Source of the DNA: Manis javanica
Taxonomy: Eukaryota > Chordata > Mammalia > Pholidota > Manidae
NCBI RefSeq assembly: GCF_040802235.1
Contig: NC_133156.1
Span: 145,311,173-145,375,172 of the forward strand
Direction: 5' to 3'
Length of the DNA stretch: 64,000 nucleotides
In this document: positions 31,043 to 44,574 of the stretch, piece by piece
Position numbering within the stretch: position 1 is the first letter of the stretch
Layout of the letters: each line of letters opens with the position of its first letter
Translations under genes and position numbers: made by a program
The notes under the pieces: generated by a model
What the model was told of the DNA's origin: nothing
The model's input: only the letters and a program-made list of their open reading frames with translations
Databases searched by the model: none

Positions 31043-32566
31043 CAGGGTCTACTGTATCCTAGAAACACAAAGATATCCCTTCCCCTGAAAGCCCCATATT
31101 TATTGTTGGTCCAGCAAGACCAACACTCTAAACATGCTTTTTATAACTAACACCAATCAGGCCCCAGAGAAACACTTCTCCACATATCTTTTTTATTTCC
31201 TCAAAACAAAGAAAATAAAAGAATTGTCTGAAGTCCATGGAGTTTTGAGGTCTGTGCTGCTGGCAGGGCTAGAGATGGACTCGGTTGTGGAGTATGGTGT
31301 GGATTTGAACATTAGCAGCACTTATGTAAGAGACAAATTAATGAATGTGCTAAATCCTTCTTCTCTCATAGCATAAGCATTAAATATGCTTGTACAACAG
31401 AGCGTCACCCTGAGCAGTGTGGATTTTAGGCTTACTTTCTTTCTGTGGGTCCAATAATGTGGTTCTGGAAGCACTCCTCAGCAAGGAACTGCAATTTGCA
31501 TATGGTGTCTGAGGAGTACTTTGCAAACAAAAAAATATCCAATATTGTTAAATGTGTGTAGTCTGAAATATTCTTAAATTGGTAGCCCTTAAATATTCTT
31601 AAAACTCTATATACTCTTAAATATGTTTAGTCTAAGTAATATGCTTGAAGTATGATACAATCCTTTACACTGGCAATCATGATTGGAAAGAGTTGGATCA
31701 GGATAGCAGGCGAGGTAAGTATATTAATCTAACATAAAAATGCACTTACCTCAATAGCAATGTGCCCAAAGGTGCACATACAATTATTTCATTGCAGCAC
31801 ATCACAGCAAAAAATGGAAACATCTTAAATGGCCTTACATATGAGTTTAAGAAAAGTTTTGCACACTTATGCAATGAAACCCAGTGCTAGACCTGTAAGT
31901 GTTGGCTTCAAGTAAGAAAGTATGTCATTTAGAAGATGGGAAGGCTGAGTCTCTGAGAATGTTGCTTACTAGAGAATGCAACTTTTGGGGGTTAGTGAGA
32001 TTTTGTTTTTGTTTGCCTGGAATGCCCATTTTTAAAGTATATTTCAGTTTTGGGAAAAAAGGCCCATATAAGATTAGATGTATCAGGAACTAAATCTGAA
32101 ATACAGGATTAGAATGAGAATACAATATTGTACTAAAAATGGCCCATTTTCTCCCCTGGGCTGTTCTCCAGTCTAATTTTCTGTCTGCAGTTTATTTCTG
32201 AACTGCATGAAAGATTTGTAGAACACAATTAGCTATGGTTGAGGAATTACTTTCATGCTAAACTCTTTTTCTAAGCCACTTGTAACTTCTTATCAAACAA
32301 TTAGCTTAAAATTTCACTAGCTGTTTTCATGCCAAAGACAATTTTTATTTGTAAAGCTTAGAGCAAAAAAAATCCCCTTAGCTCTTTTTAGTTATTTATG
32401 CATAAATCAGATGGATTTTTCATACACTGAAAGAAAAAGAGTATCATTCAAAGTGTTTTTAATGGGTAACCTGAAACAGTTTGCTTTAAATACTCTTTAA
32501 TTTGTAATGGTTGCAGGTAAGTAAGATGGAGTAGCAGTAACTGAAACATTACTGTTTGTGGATATG

Positions 32567-32568
<2 letters not shown>
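31043..32568. other. AT-rich intergenic DNA
   Basis: Mostly unrecognised. A short stretch at about 31785-31860 ('ttcattgcagcacatcacagcaaaaaatggaaaca') resembles sense L1 ORF2. Confidence 0.45.

Positions 32569-32605
<37 letters not shown>
32569..32605. repeat. (TA)n microsatellite
   Basis: About 18 uninterrupted TA units. Confidence 0.95.
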
Positions 32606-32610
<5 letters not shown>

Positions 32611-35600
32611 TACATACTCCGTATATGACCACAGTTTAAATTTTCTCTTATGCAAATGCCATGTTCTACTGTTTGGTTTTAATTATAGCAGCTGGACAAT
32701 AAGGCATTTCCCTTACTTTTACATTATGTTCTCTCTCATGTTTCTCATTTTATTTTGTTCTGACTAGGTAATGCATAGAGTTGGCACAAAGTTTTAATGA
32801 AATTAAAGAGCAAATAATGAAAATTAGGCCTCCTTCACCACCCATTCCTCTTGTTAACTTTCTGAGAATCACATGTCTAGGACAATCTCAGTGTGTCCTT
32901 CCAGATATGTCCTTCCATTTATAAGAATGTGTGTGCATTCAGGCCACCCTCTTCAACGGTGGATTTGTGCATATTCTGCATGGCAATCTTGGGGCCTCAG
33001 AGACTTTTGCCAAGATGTCAGTTAAAAGAGAGCAACTCTGCATGTGTAGTCATCCTTGCTAGAGACTGGTTTCTTAATAATTTCATCAATTAGCAACAGC
33101 CAGACACCATCAGTGTGAGTCTCCTCAGTAAGAGGAATTGCTCCACTGTGTTCCACCACACCTACCAATTCTCTCTAAAGAGAAAGTCACTGTGTCTACT
33201 GAGAGGAGCATGGCCCTGGCCCTCATATTTTCATACCTTGTGAAATCTGAATGGGCTGGCCTCTCTGCTTGTGCTCAGCAGTGATTCTGAGATCTCCATT
33301 TACCCTCTTTCTGGGCACCTGCCATCTGCACTCGCAAATAACTCAGCTGTGTACCCCACAAGAGAGCCAGAGCATGCACCATCCCCATCTCTGCATGCAG
33401 AGCTGTGGATGGACAGTAGAAGTGCTCCAGGGGCAGCCAGAGGCCAATGCCAGCAGAGGTCGGGTGCACGATGGCAATAAAATAAGGATGAACTCAACAC
33501 TTCCCATCCATTGCTTCCAGTAACCCCTAACCAGAGGGGTTAGGCTCTGCAAGAGCTGTGGGAAAAGATGTGGCAGAGGGGAAGTTTGAGCCCCTGCTCA
33601 GGCCCAGCCAGCCGCAGTTCTCTCTATTTATAAAGCAGTGATACTTTATAGTCAAAGGCCAGAGCCAGAATATTCCTGAGGTATAGGAAAAGAACTCCAG
33701 GTAGCCAGAATTTCCTCAGAAGTTAAGTCATCGCCATCATTGTTTCTACAGGGGGTGAAAATAAGGGTGGGTTGGTACATAAACTTTAATAATTGGATAT
33801 AATTTTTAACAAAAAGGGTTTAATTTCTGAAGTGCAAGGGATATTATGCTATTTTTTCTATTGATGAATACAAAATAGTATTTTTGAGTAAGTCACTTTG
33901 GAAATCATTTGCTTCATATCCATGAGCAGGTGTGGAAAAAAAAGACACAAAACATCACAACTTATGAAAGGAAAAACAAACCAACAAAACCAAAAATTAT
34001 TAACATCACATAAAAATCCACCAAGGGCATTACCCCATCCCTCCCAGTATGATTAAGGCAGGTCATGGACACAGGGCATTTCCTTGGAAACATGCATCCT
34101 GAACCATAGATCTCTGTCCCCTCTCCCTCCTCCAGGTCATCACAGAGCAGGGCCTTAGACCCCACCAGGGCTCCAAGCAGGCACCCTCAGAGGTGGACAA
34201 GGAACCAGGGCTGCTGCGCATGGGCTGCTTCCATGCTGGCATGCTTGCATGGGGGGCTCCAGGGGTGCCTGCTGCCAGCTGCCCACCCGCCCAGCCTTCC
34301 AGCTCCCCTAGCTGACCCCTGTGTTCCACTCTCCTGTCCTCACTGCCCTGTCACCCCTGCCTTCCTCAACCCAAGTAGGCCAGATCCTCCCTGCACCAAT
34401 CTTCGCTTAAACTACGAGCTTAGCTTTTGCGCTGTAGTCCATTGCACTCTGCACAGGATGTTGGGGAGCTCTGTGTGAACCTGCAGAGCAGCAGTGCACT
34501 GGGGTGGCCCCAGCACCTGGTCCTCTGATCCCCGCCTGCCGGCCGGGCGCCAAACACCTCTGGCTCCTGCTCTTGCATTGCAGTCCCTCTGGCAATCCTG
34601 CTGGCCCCAGTCAGACTGGAGCTCCTTCCTGGGCTCTTGAACAACGTTGCTGCACAGTAAGGAGCCACATCAAGAAATCCTGGGGGAAAGAAACCAGAAA
34701 GAAGTGCTTCTGGGGAATTAATTCTGGAAAATACGGTGAGCCAATGTCAGCAGTGGGAAAAGGTAGACGAAAACCCCTAGAGACAGGCTCCTGCAGTGGA
34801 GCTGTCATGTGTGCTGCATGCCAAGCGGAGCCCCAGGACCCCCACCTTGCCTCCATGTGCTCCCTGCTGCAGGTGGGTGCTGGATGGAGGCTCACAGGCC
34901 CGGTGGCATGGAGCCACCCCCTGCTCCTGAGGAGCCCACAGAGGGTCTGGGGCAGAGGTGGGCCCTGCCTTAGGCTCTGGGGTGGCAGATATGACGCCAT
35001 CAGGGGCACCTGGACCCGATTTGTTTCCTGGGGCCTTTCACAGGTGGTGTTCCTGGAACCTCAGGAGTTTGTGCTCTGGGAGCTCAGTGCACAGTGGAGC
35101 CCTGGGCTGTCCTCCTCCCTCCGCTTCACTGTGACCTGAGTGGTCCCCAGCAGTGAGGCCCCCAGGAAAGAGGTGCTGAGCCCACTCCCGCATCTGTCTC
35201 CCAGAGGGGCCGCTATGCTGGCCTGAGACTGGATGTTTGTCCCCAGACTTGGAGGATACATGATGGGCGGAGGCCTTCTGGGATATGCAAGGTGACAAAG
35301 AAGCGAAAGTGTGAGGGAAGGATGAGAGGCATGCCCATAACCTGGCCGGAGGGTGGGGTGCTGCTCACAGCTGCCTGGACAAGGATGCTGGGATGGTGGG
35401 GCAGGATGTCTGCTGCTGAGGATGTTGGAGCTGCACCACGTGCCCGGGTGACTGACTTCAGGAAACAAACAGGGGGAGGATCTGGACGAAGTTTTCAAGG
35501 AATGGCAATCTCTGCCCTGACAAAGCACCATTCTGGAGACTTGGTTCCTAGAATAGGGCAGGGGGTCGCCAATCATTCCCTCACTCTGTTTGTGTAAATA

Positions 35601-35791
35601 TGTAAAACAGACCATGGATGAATCCCCTGCAGCAGCTGCTTGATTTCCTGAGGTTCGTTCAAGTCTCAGCATAGAGAAAACAAAAGAGAACCAACTCTAT
35701 CCTCACTTGTCCCCCATTGGGATCATTACCTTGTTACCATGATGGCACACCCCACAAATTTGTTGCAAGACACATGATTAAAACATCAGGA
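32606..35791. other. Intergenic DNA, GC-richer from 34080 to 35480
   Basis: No exon recognised. The longest open stretches (211 codons at 34504-35139, plus; 203 codons at 35061-35672, minus) overlap in opposite orientation. They contain no familiar motif and have composition typical of chance frames in GC-rich DNA. A short palindrome, taacccctaaccagaggggtta, sits at 33521-33542. Confidence 0.4.
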
Positions 35792-36758
35792 GAGGAGGGG
35801 GAAAAGATTGCAGTGTGAGAAGAGAGGAAGAAACCTCTTCCCAAAACCACATATAACAGGAAAATATGGCAAATACCACTAATCCTGAAAGAGCAACCTG
35901 AAGACTGAGAACAGACTGCCTACATTGGGGAAAAAGAACACCTCACAGAAAAAGGTAAAGTAGCAAAGGCCAATCTGTCAGAACCCAAGCCCCCACCCCC
36001 ACCCCAGCTCACACACAGGAGAGAGAGAAACAGAACTGGGAGTGAGTAGAAGCCCAGGACTGCTGAACACCCAGCCCTGGAGATCTGCTCCACAAGCACA
36101 AACCCACATTACATGGTGCTCTGGAGACTAGTGGGGTTGGAAAGCAAAGACAGGCAGAATATTCAGAGATTCCAGCTGCTTGTGGTGAACAGGTACCCAG
36201 AGCTGCTGCTCTGGTACAGAAGAAAGGTGGGCATTTTGAAAGACTTCCCAACAGTGAGAAGGGTGCTAAAGGGGCAAAGATGACACAGAGCTTGCTGCTC
36301 AGGACAAAGAGCAGGTGAATAAAATCTTCCCGGCACACTCAGCCCAGCAGGTTGGGAACTTTAAGGAGCTTCAGACACTCCATCCCCCTGCCCTTGGGGC
36401 AACACAGCCCCAAGGCCCCTCACTGCCATATACAGCCTGCTACTCCTTCTTCCTAGAAGGCACCAATCTGCACACCTGCTGCCCCCACCATCATGCCAGG
36501 CTAGCCACAGGATGGCCCCACCTGTGGAAACTACAGTGGAGTAACGCAAAGGCTCCTCCCTGGGTGTCCAGCCCACTGGCCTGGAAGTGGGGCAGACTCT
36601 GCAACCAGGAAGCAGGAAGGACCTCTTTACTCCCAGCAGGCACCAGTACTGTACTCCTGCACCCCTGCCAGGTGCTGGGCAGCTCCAGAGAGTAAATCTT
36701 CTAGGCAGTAGAGGGTGCCACCTACACAAAATTATTATTCCACAGGAATCACTAGAAA
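35792..36758 (+). promoter_or_regulatory. L1 copy 3 5' UTR
   Basis: A leader of about 970 bp, similar throughout to copy 2 ('ctgctgaacacccagccctggagatctgctcc', 'catggtgctctggaga'). Confidence 0.6.
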
Positions 36759-37685
36759 TATCAAACAGCAAAAAGAAATTTTTGTACAAACAAAAATTCA
36801 GCAGACACCTGAAAAGGACTAAATGAAACTGAAATCACCAATCATCTTGATAATTATTTCAAAATAAAAATCATAAACATGCACACAGAACTACAGATAA
36901 ATATTCAAGATCTCAGAGAGGATTTCAATGTAGTCCCCAAAACAAGACCCATCTATATGCTGCCTACAATTTTTCAGAAGTATTGTATCTGAAAATAAAA
37001 TACAGTATCAGAAATGAAAAATAGAGTATCTGAAATGAACATACAATGGAGGGATTTAAAAGTAGATTAGATGAGATAGAGGAGACAGTAAATGGAATAG
37101 AAATTAGAGAATAGGAAAACAAAGAAGCTGAGTCACAGAGAAAAAAATGATCTCTAGGAATGAAACAATAATAAGAGAACTGTGCAACCAATCCAAACAG
37201 AGCAGTATTCACCTTATAGGGGACCCAGAAGAAGAAGAGAGAGGAAAAGGGATAGAAAATCTCTTTAAGGAAATAGTTGCTGAAAACTTCCCCAATCTAA
37301 GAAAGGCAATAGTTTCTCAGGTCATGGAAGTGCAGAGATCTCCCAACACAAGGACCCTAGGAAAACAACACCAAGACATATAATAATTAAAATGGCAAAG
37401 ATCAAGGACAAGGAAAACAACCAGAGAGAGAAAAAGATCACTTATAAAGGAAAGCCCACCAGGCTATCAGCAGATTTCTCAGCAGAAACCTTACATGCCA
37501 GAAGAGAGTGGCATGATATATTTAATGCAATGAAACAGAAGGGCCTCCAGCCAAGAATACTCTACTCGGTAAAATGATCATTTAAATTTGAAGTCAGGAT
37601 TAAACAGTTTCCAGATAAGCAAAAGTTGAGAGAATTTAACTCCAACAAACTATCTCTACAGTGTATTTTAAAAGGACAGCTTTAG
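36759..37685 (+). pseudogene. L1 ORF1p remnant, copy 3
   Basis: The start codon is ATC at 36759 where copy 2 has ATG. RRM and C-terminal pieces remain in separate frames (37147-37383 with GDPEEEERGKGIENLF; 37392-37577 with YKGKPTRLSADFSAETL and REWHDIFNAMKQKG). About 100 bp of extra sequence interrupts the coiled-coil region (36935-37030), including 31 bp identical to this element's own ORF2 (36939-36969). Not translatable as ORF1p. Confidence 0.8.
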
Positions 37686-37959
37686 TTGGAAGTAGTCCTA
37701 AGGCTAAATAGCTGTCACCAGAGAAAATAAAACCACAGTAAAGGAAGTAGGCCAATTAATTACTAAGTAAATGTAAAAATAAATCAACTACCCACAAAGT
37801 CAGTCAAGGGATACACAAAGAGTACAGAATATGATACCTAATATATAAAGAGTGGAGGAGGAAAAAAAGAAGAACTTTTAGATCATGTTTGTAATAGCAT
37901 ACTAAGTGAATAAAGTTAGAATGTTAGATAGTAAAGAAGCTGCCCTTGAACCCTTGATA

Positions 37960-38853
37960 ACCACAAATCCAAAGCCTACAATGGCAATAAGTACATGTCT
38001 ATTGATAATCATCCTAAATGTAAATGGACTGAATGCACTAATCAAAAGACCTAGAGTTACAGAATGAGCAAAAAAAAAAACAAGACCCATCTATATGCTG
38101 CCTACAAGAGACTCACTTCCAACCCAAAGACATATACAGACTAAAATGAAGGGATGAAAAAAGATATTTCATGCAAATAATAGGGAGAAAAAAGCAGGAT
38201 TAGCAGTACTTATATCAGACAAAAAAGACTTCAAAACAAAGAAAGTAACAAGAGACAAAGGACATTACATAATGATAAAGAGATCAGTCTAACAAGAGGA
38301 TATAACCACTATAAATATCTATGCAACCAATTTAAGGGCACCAAAATATGTGAACAAATACTAACAGAATTAAAGGGGGAAACAGAGTGCAATGCATTCA
38401 TTTTAGGAGACTTCAGCACATCACTCCGAAGGACAGATCAACCAGACAGAAAGTAAGGAGACAGAGGCGCTGAACAACACATTAGAACAGATGGACCTAA
38501 TAGATATCTACAGAACATTCCACCCCAAAGCAGCAGGATACACATTCTTCTCAAGTGCACATGGAACATTTTCCAGAATAGATCACATACTAGGCCACAA
38601 AAAGAGCCTTAATAAATTCAGAAAGCTCGTAATTTTGCCAACCAGCTTCTCAGACCACAAAGGTATGAAACTAGAAATAAGAGATGCAAGGAAAACAAAA
38701 AAACCCACAAACATGTGGAGGCTGGAGAACATGCTCCTAAATAATCAGTGGATCAATGACCAATAGAAAAAGAGACCATTCACTATATGGAGACAAATGA
38801 AAACAACAACTCAATACCCCAAAACCTGTGGTATGCAACAAAGGCAGTTCTAA
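37960..38853 (+). pseudogene. L1 ORF2p endonuclease remnant, copy 3
   Basis: Only the endonuclease domain and a little linker remain. The C-terminal endonuclease stretch 38491-38766 is still open and keeps FSRIDHIL and SFSDHKGM, while upstream parts have stops and indels. The sequence leaves L1 at 38853, equivalent to about 5287 of copy 1. Confidence 0.8.
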
Positions 38854-38934
38854 AGTTTTCAACTTTCTTGAAAACTGTAAAATCAAATCTTAACATAAAA
38901 CAATTTTAATCTGCCCAAGATACATTTCATGAGT

Positions 38935-39660
38935 TTTGGAATATATCCATGTTTTATTTTATTTACAAAGGTAATATAGGATGTCATGCTATTTGTAAAA
39001 CAATAAATAGAACCATCTAGAAATGAAGTAAAAACAGAGAATCTCTCCTTGACTTCTCCTTCACACAATCAGGGAATTATAATTTCTTCCCCAAAAGGAA
39101 CAACTCTTAACCATATGTATCTTCATAATGATATATAGTATGTCTATAGAGAGAAACATTTCTAATACATACCTTCTTTGGAGTTAAGGTAACAAAATGA
39201 CTGCAGTCTTTAAGCAGTAGTGCATTCAGCTGTATCCCATCCCTTTAACATTTGCATAGTATATATAACATAATATGGATGTACTCAAAATCTTAGCCAT
39301 CCTCTTACTGACAGACATTCAGGTTGTTTCCTATTTGTTATTAGTACAAACAAGGTTACAGAGGACTTCTTGTACATATGCTGGTCACAGGCTATGCACA
39401 CTTCATATTTGATAAGCAAGACCAAATTGTTCTTTAAAAGGTCTATGTAAAGTTATCTATTAAAAACGAAGGTGCCCATTTCTGCACTGCTTTGTCTTCA
39501 TATCATTAATCTGTTTATTGCTACCAATGTGATAGGCAAATACATATGTATATAGTCACATACATATACATGGATTTTATAATTTGCTTCCCTGATTACT
39601 ATGAGATAAGGTGCTTTTCCAAGGTATTAGCATTCCAACTTTCTCTTTTGTTAGGTGCCT
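38935..39660 (-). repeat. Old L1M fragment, antisense
   Basis: Landmarks of an antisense L1 3' region occur in order: 'ccttctttggagtt', 'tagccatcctcttactgacagacattcaggttgtttcc', 'acttcttgtacatatg' and 'ccctgattactatgagataaggtgcttttcc'. Strongly diverged. Confidence 0.5.
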
Positions 39661-41264
39661 ATTTATGTTTGGAATACTTTTCTACATGGACATTTGTCTA
39701 TTGAGTATAGGAGTTCATAATAAACTATTGATATCAATCCACCACAGTGGTAAATGCTGTGTGTGTGCCCATGAGATCAAATGTGTTCACTGTATTTACA
39801 CCCTTGGAGTTTTTACTTATCAAAGTATTTATTTGAAAAAGAAGTTTTGAAAGTTGAGTAATAAGATATTCGCGTTGGATTGTAAATTTCTCCCTGTGTG
39901 TCATGTAGTTTTTGTTCCATATAAGTAGAAACAAACACTAGTAGTAGGGACAGAGTACATTATCTGTGTTCTTCATGGACTATAATTTTTGTCTCCATTG
40001 GTCCCGTTTAGTGATCTTCAGCTGGATTTCTGATTTTACACCTGCCAAGCTTCCCATCTTTTTGTTAACCTATTCCTGATAGATCTTATACCATACATTT
40101 ACTTTTTACTTTTATGTAGGATAGCTGTTAAAAGTACAATCTCTGGAGTTACTCTTGGGTCAGTAATTGTGCTTAGCTCATAAGGTCCTTTTAAGGATTA
40201 AATGAGGTGATTGATTTAAAAACATTGCTCTGGTGCTTCTAACATACTCAGCAAATAGTGTGCCACCGTTTTACTTTTGTATGTGTCCTTGTAAATGTCT
40301 TTTAGCTGAATTTTTATTTTTTTCCAAACTGGGAATAAATATATCCCACTCAAATTTATTGTGAAAACTAACATATAGACTGTTATATTCTTATATTTGA
40401 CTCAAATGCCTAGCAAAAACATTTAAACACACTTTTTATATTTAACATCAATAAAGAAACTGTGTGGAATGGATCTCTGATTTAAACAGGATAAATTAGT
40501 CACATACTCTTGTATTCATCAATTTCTTCTCACTTTTCATGTGTTTAAAAATCATTTGGAATTTTAATTCTACAGTAGTAACATTTTTATGTCATACCTC
40601 AGCATTCTTAGATATTGCTTCTTGTCAACTGGAGTGGCTATATTCTCCACAATTGTGGAGGTATAAGTCACTTTGATATTTTTTTTATTCACCATCAGTT
40701 TTGAATACTGCATTTAATCCTAAAATCTGATCTTTCCATCTTTGCACTATTTTTTATCTTAATTTGCTTTTCTTTTTCTAGCTTTTTAAGGTGGAATCTT
40801 GAATCACTGTTTTGAATTCTTTCTTTTCTAATATAGGCACTTAAAATGATAATTCTTCCTCTAATCCTTAAATATTTTAGGTTTTACAGGTCAAGAAGCA
40901 AAATGAAGAATATTGCATAAGTGTTTATATAACCAGAGAAAAAAAAAGTTTGCAAATTCCTGTCAATGAAATTAAAAACAGTATAATAATAATTGAGTAA
41001 TTTTTAAAATATAAGTCTACTAATGAAAAGAATGGAAGTCTGATTTGGGGGGCAACATTTCACTTACCTGGGTTTCTACATGACATGTTATTAAAAATGT
41101 GAGTAAGAACATGATAATAGTTTGATTTTTTATATTTTTGATATTAGTAGGAGAAGTTGACTTGAAATTTGGGGGACTGCAGTTAGGAATCAGGATGGTA
41201 CAGAGAGAGAGAGAAATAAATCAAGTACACTAGTGGCTTACAACCCAGATGCTTCTATAGGACA
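39661..41264. other. AT-rich intergenic DNA with a MIR remnant
   Basis: A probable antisense MIR lies at about 40115-40265 ('taaggattaaatgaggtgattg', 'ctaacatactcagcaaatag'). Nothing else recognised. Confidence 0.45.
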
Positions 41265-41420
41265 GTCATTCATTCACTCAACAAACATCTACTGAGGGCA
41301 TACCGCATCCCCAGAATTATTCTTGGTAATTGGGACATATCAGTTGGCAGAACAGCAGAGACAGCTCCCTTCCTGGAATTCACATTCTACAGAAGGATAG
41401 AAGGAAATTCATGAACCAGG
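41265..41420 (-). repeat. L2 3' end, antisense
   Basis: 'tcattcattcactcaacaaacatctactgagggc...ggcagaacagcagagacagctcccttcctggaattcacattctaca' is the antisense L2 3' terminus. Confidence 0.55.
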
Positions 41421-44224
41421 ACCTAATATTTATCAGAATACCCTATGTTGAATTAGAGTAGCTCATTTGTAATGGTCTCAAGATTTGAAATTACAAAAAC
41501 AGCTTTTGTAAATAGATGAAAGCTGAAAATATGCATGTCATTTCCAGCATCAGTCATATAAAAAGACATCTAAAATTATCCATTAAAATTAACCCTCAAG
41601 CATATTGTATATGTAATGGAACAGAAGTTTCTGGAAAGTTTATCAGGTGATCATTGAGATATTTTTATTAATTTACAGTTGATTTCTTATATGTTATCTT
41701 AACTATTTTTGTTAGAATATGATAATAAAAGGCAATAGGATATCTAGAGATAACTAAAATGTACAGTTTCAGTTCAAATTCCTAGATTTGATCCTTCTTT
41801 TAGGGAATAAATGAAATGTAAACTTGCAAATCAGTTTTGCTTGCATTAACAATCTAAACAACTTATTTTATATTAAGATGATATGAAATATGAACTAAAT
41901 CAATTTGAAAGTTTGCCTAAAATTGAGATTGAGGTTAGAGGATTATTGTTTATTCACCCTATAGAGAAGGTCATTTTGAAAGTTTGCCTAAAATTGAGAT
42001 TGAGGTTAGAGGATTATTGTTTATTCACCCTATAGAGAAGGTCATTATGGAAAGTTTAGGGTGAAAATCCCTGTCATTCTTAAATTGAGATCACAAATAT
42101 TAAGCTCTGAGCTAAGACAGAGGGTGACATTACCATTCTATTGTATGGTATTCTTTCACTAGTATACCATGAAAATTAATTCACAATTCTGAACTGAACA
42201 AGCATATTAGTTACTGAGTCATCAGTATTTTGATCTTTTTCTACATATAGCCATATTTTTATTTTGTTGAAGCCAATATCTTTAGCAACAATATTACTTT
42301 TTTAAGTATATCATAAAATAAAAATAGTTATAACAGCAAATATTCCCTTAAAAAATTTTTTATAAAGTCATATTGTAACTATACAAAATAATCTGCTTAG
42401 GCTCATGGAATGAGCATCTTCCCAGTTTATAATTTGAAGCAAGAGAAGTAATCTAGAACATTCTGCACCAGACCACTGCATATGCATTCCCAAATATAAG
42501 ACACATGAGGGCTTACTCAAAAGTTACTTTCTGGTTGCAGACAGCATCTTGACCTGATTTATTTGGCAACATTTACAATTAAATCCAATGTAATTATAGT
42601 TAAAATTTGTCTTTAAAAAAGTCAAAATGATTTCTGAAATCTTAAATGCTTTTTAACTGTGTAGTTCTGTGCTGTCTCCAGAACATGAGACAAAACTAAC
42701 ATTTTCAAAAGATAAAAGATGTGCTCCTGTCAAATCAGCTATTACCCTCTCTTTCCCAGGAGTGGGGGTGAGTGCAGCCTAGGGACCTTCCTTAGGCTCT
42801 GAAGCTTCCCCAGAAAACATTCCTTCTTTCATTTGTTCATCCAGTTAGTGAGCAACAGATCCTTTGCGGGGTCCCTGTGACGAGTCTGGGGTAGATGCTG
42901 AGGAAATGACACAGCAAGACCTAAAGGGTTGGTAAGTATTTAAGAAATTCAAGATCACTAAGGGAGGATGACATACACACCCCAGTCATGCTGAGTGGGC
43001 AGCACACTTCACCCAGGTTGAGGGGGAGAGGCAGAGGAAGGCGGTCCTGGGATGACCGTGTACCCCTGTAAGGGTCTGCTCTGAGCTGGGCCCCCAGCAG
43101 AGAAGGACACTAGGGTAGAGGTTTGAAATCAGTGATTCAGAATTAAAAGAGATTTCAGCCTTTGTGATCTTTGGTAAATAGCCTCTGAAACTCAGTTTTC
43201 TCAGCATTTTTTATGCATGCTGTGCCTGGAAAGTAATACAGTACCTGTAGTAAGTGTTATTTGCCTACTTTATTCTGCTTTTCTTTTCCCTTTTCCCTTT
43301 TGAGCTCACTTCCTCTCACTCCAGTCACATTATAGCATCTCTAGTTTTGGACAAATTCATGGGGAGTGACCAACAAAGCTTCCACTTGCTAAGTTCTTTT
43401 GCAGAGTGCTCAGTCGTCGGCCAGGTCCTCAGGGAGTCCAAGCCAAGAGCTGGCCTGATCTTTGTCCTTCAACCTTGAACCCAGTCTTACCCTGAAGTCA
43501 ACTCCCTGAGTGGTTCAGAAACACTGAGAGGTTCTTCACAACCCAGGAGAAGGACATGCTGAGCTGTAAAGAGAGGCAACCACAGAGAACAGTGCGTCAC
43601 CTCCAGGGCCAGCATAAGAAACCAGCGTGGTGGCGTGTGGCCATTCGGGAACTGTTACTGCCCTGACAAGGGCTTCCGTTAACTGAAAATCAGCTTCCGC
43701 CTGGGAATCCAGGTCCATCAAGACAGTAAGTACTAACCCTCATACTGTAAGGTTCAAAATGATAAACCATTCCTCTCCACTGGCTGGAGCTGTTCCATTT
43801 TGACAAAGGGACAATGACTGCAGATGGCACCAAAAGCTACAACTTCAATTTCAGTGAGGGCTGGGGGGATATTTGAGTAATAAGGAGAGGGGCATTTCTA
43901 AGAAACTGTGCCCTCAAAAGGTCTCTCTTTGTAAAGAGACTTAGGAGGTGGACAGAGAAGATGTACTCCTGTGCCTCCCAAGTCATGTGAGCCATGTGGC
44001 TTCTCGGGACCCCCACATGTGTGGAACAAGTCAGGTTAGCTGAGAACAGGGTCTGAAGTTCAAAGCCTCCAGAAGACACACTACCAATGAGACTCCTACC
44101 CTAGGCTTCAAGTCTGGCTACTCTCTGCTCCATGGTCCCCTCCTGCTGCTGCAGAATTCAAAAACTAGAACAATAGAGGGTCCCCGCACTGACTCGAGAG
44201 CTGACATTGCTTTTGAGATCTCTG
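41421..44224. other. Intergenic DNA with a 71-bp tandem duplication
   Basis: No exon recognised. A perfect tandem duplication lies at 41904-42045. A weak antisense L2 end sits near 42825-42940. Confidence 0.45.
41904..42045. repeat. Perfect 71-bp tandem duplication
   Basis: 41904-41974 and 41975-42045 are identical by inspection ('tttgaaagtttgcctaaaa...gaaggtcat'). The absence of any mismatch indicates a recent event or conversion. Confidence 0.95.
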
Positions 44225-44400
44225 CTCATCACCTCAGGATGTGACCTCCTTTCAGGCCACTTACTGAGCCTCCCCATGCCTCAGTTTTGTCATCTCTAGG
44301 GTGGGCATAACGAGTGGTATCCATCCTCTGTTACCATGAGGATTAAATGAGCTACTATATACTTAAATGCTAAGAGCAATATTTCACATGTAGTTGTAGG
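44225..44400 (-). repeat. MIR SINE, antisense
   Basis: 'cacttactgagcctccccatgcctcagttttgtcatctctagggtggg' and 'gaggattaaatgagctactatatac' match antisense MIR. Confidence 0.7.
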
Positions 44401-44574
44401 ACTAGTCAACTGTTGCAGTTATATTTTCACAGGTATTACAGCCCCTGACACACTTTAAGAGGATAATTTAGAAGATAAATCAAAAGCAACCTCTCCAAAA
44501 GCCATGACTTTACATGCCCTGAATGTCAAGCCAGAAAGAATCCAGGACCCTGTCTGCACGTTTGTATTGCACAC

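Larger units (their letters stand above)
35792..38853 (+). mobile_element. LINE-1 copy 3, 3'-truncated
   Basis: Begins with the lineage leader (imperfect 'aaagattgcagtgtgag', then 'cctcttcccaaaaccacatataaca'). It continues through a broken ORF1 and the endonuclease part of ORF2, and ends abruptly at 38853 with no 3' UTR or poly(A). Loss of the 3' end with the 5' end kept is the reverse of normal L1 truncation, so it points to a later deletion or rearrangement rather than incomplete reverse transcription. Confidence 0.8.

Noticed and set aside
34504..35139. 211-codon open frame, plus strand
   Set aside because: No recognisable domain; overlapped by a similar-length frame on the other strand (35061-35672). 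GC-rich composition explains both; no promoter or splice context.
41904..42045. Direct repeat considered as target duplication of an inserted element
   Set aside because: The two 71-bp units abut with nothing between them, so it is a tandem duplication.
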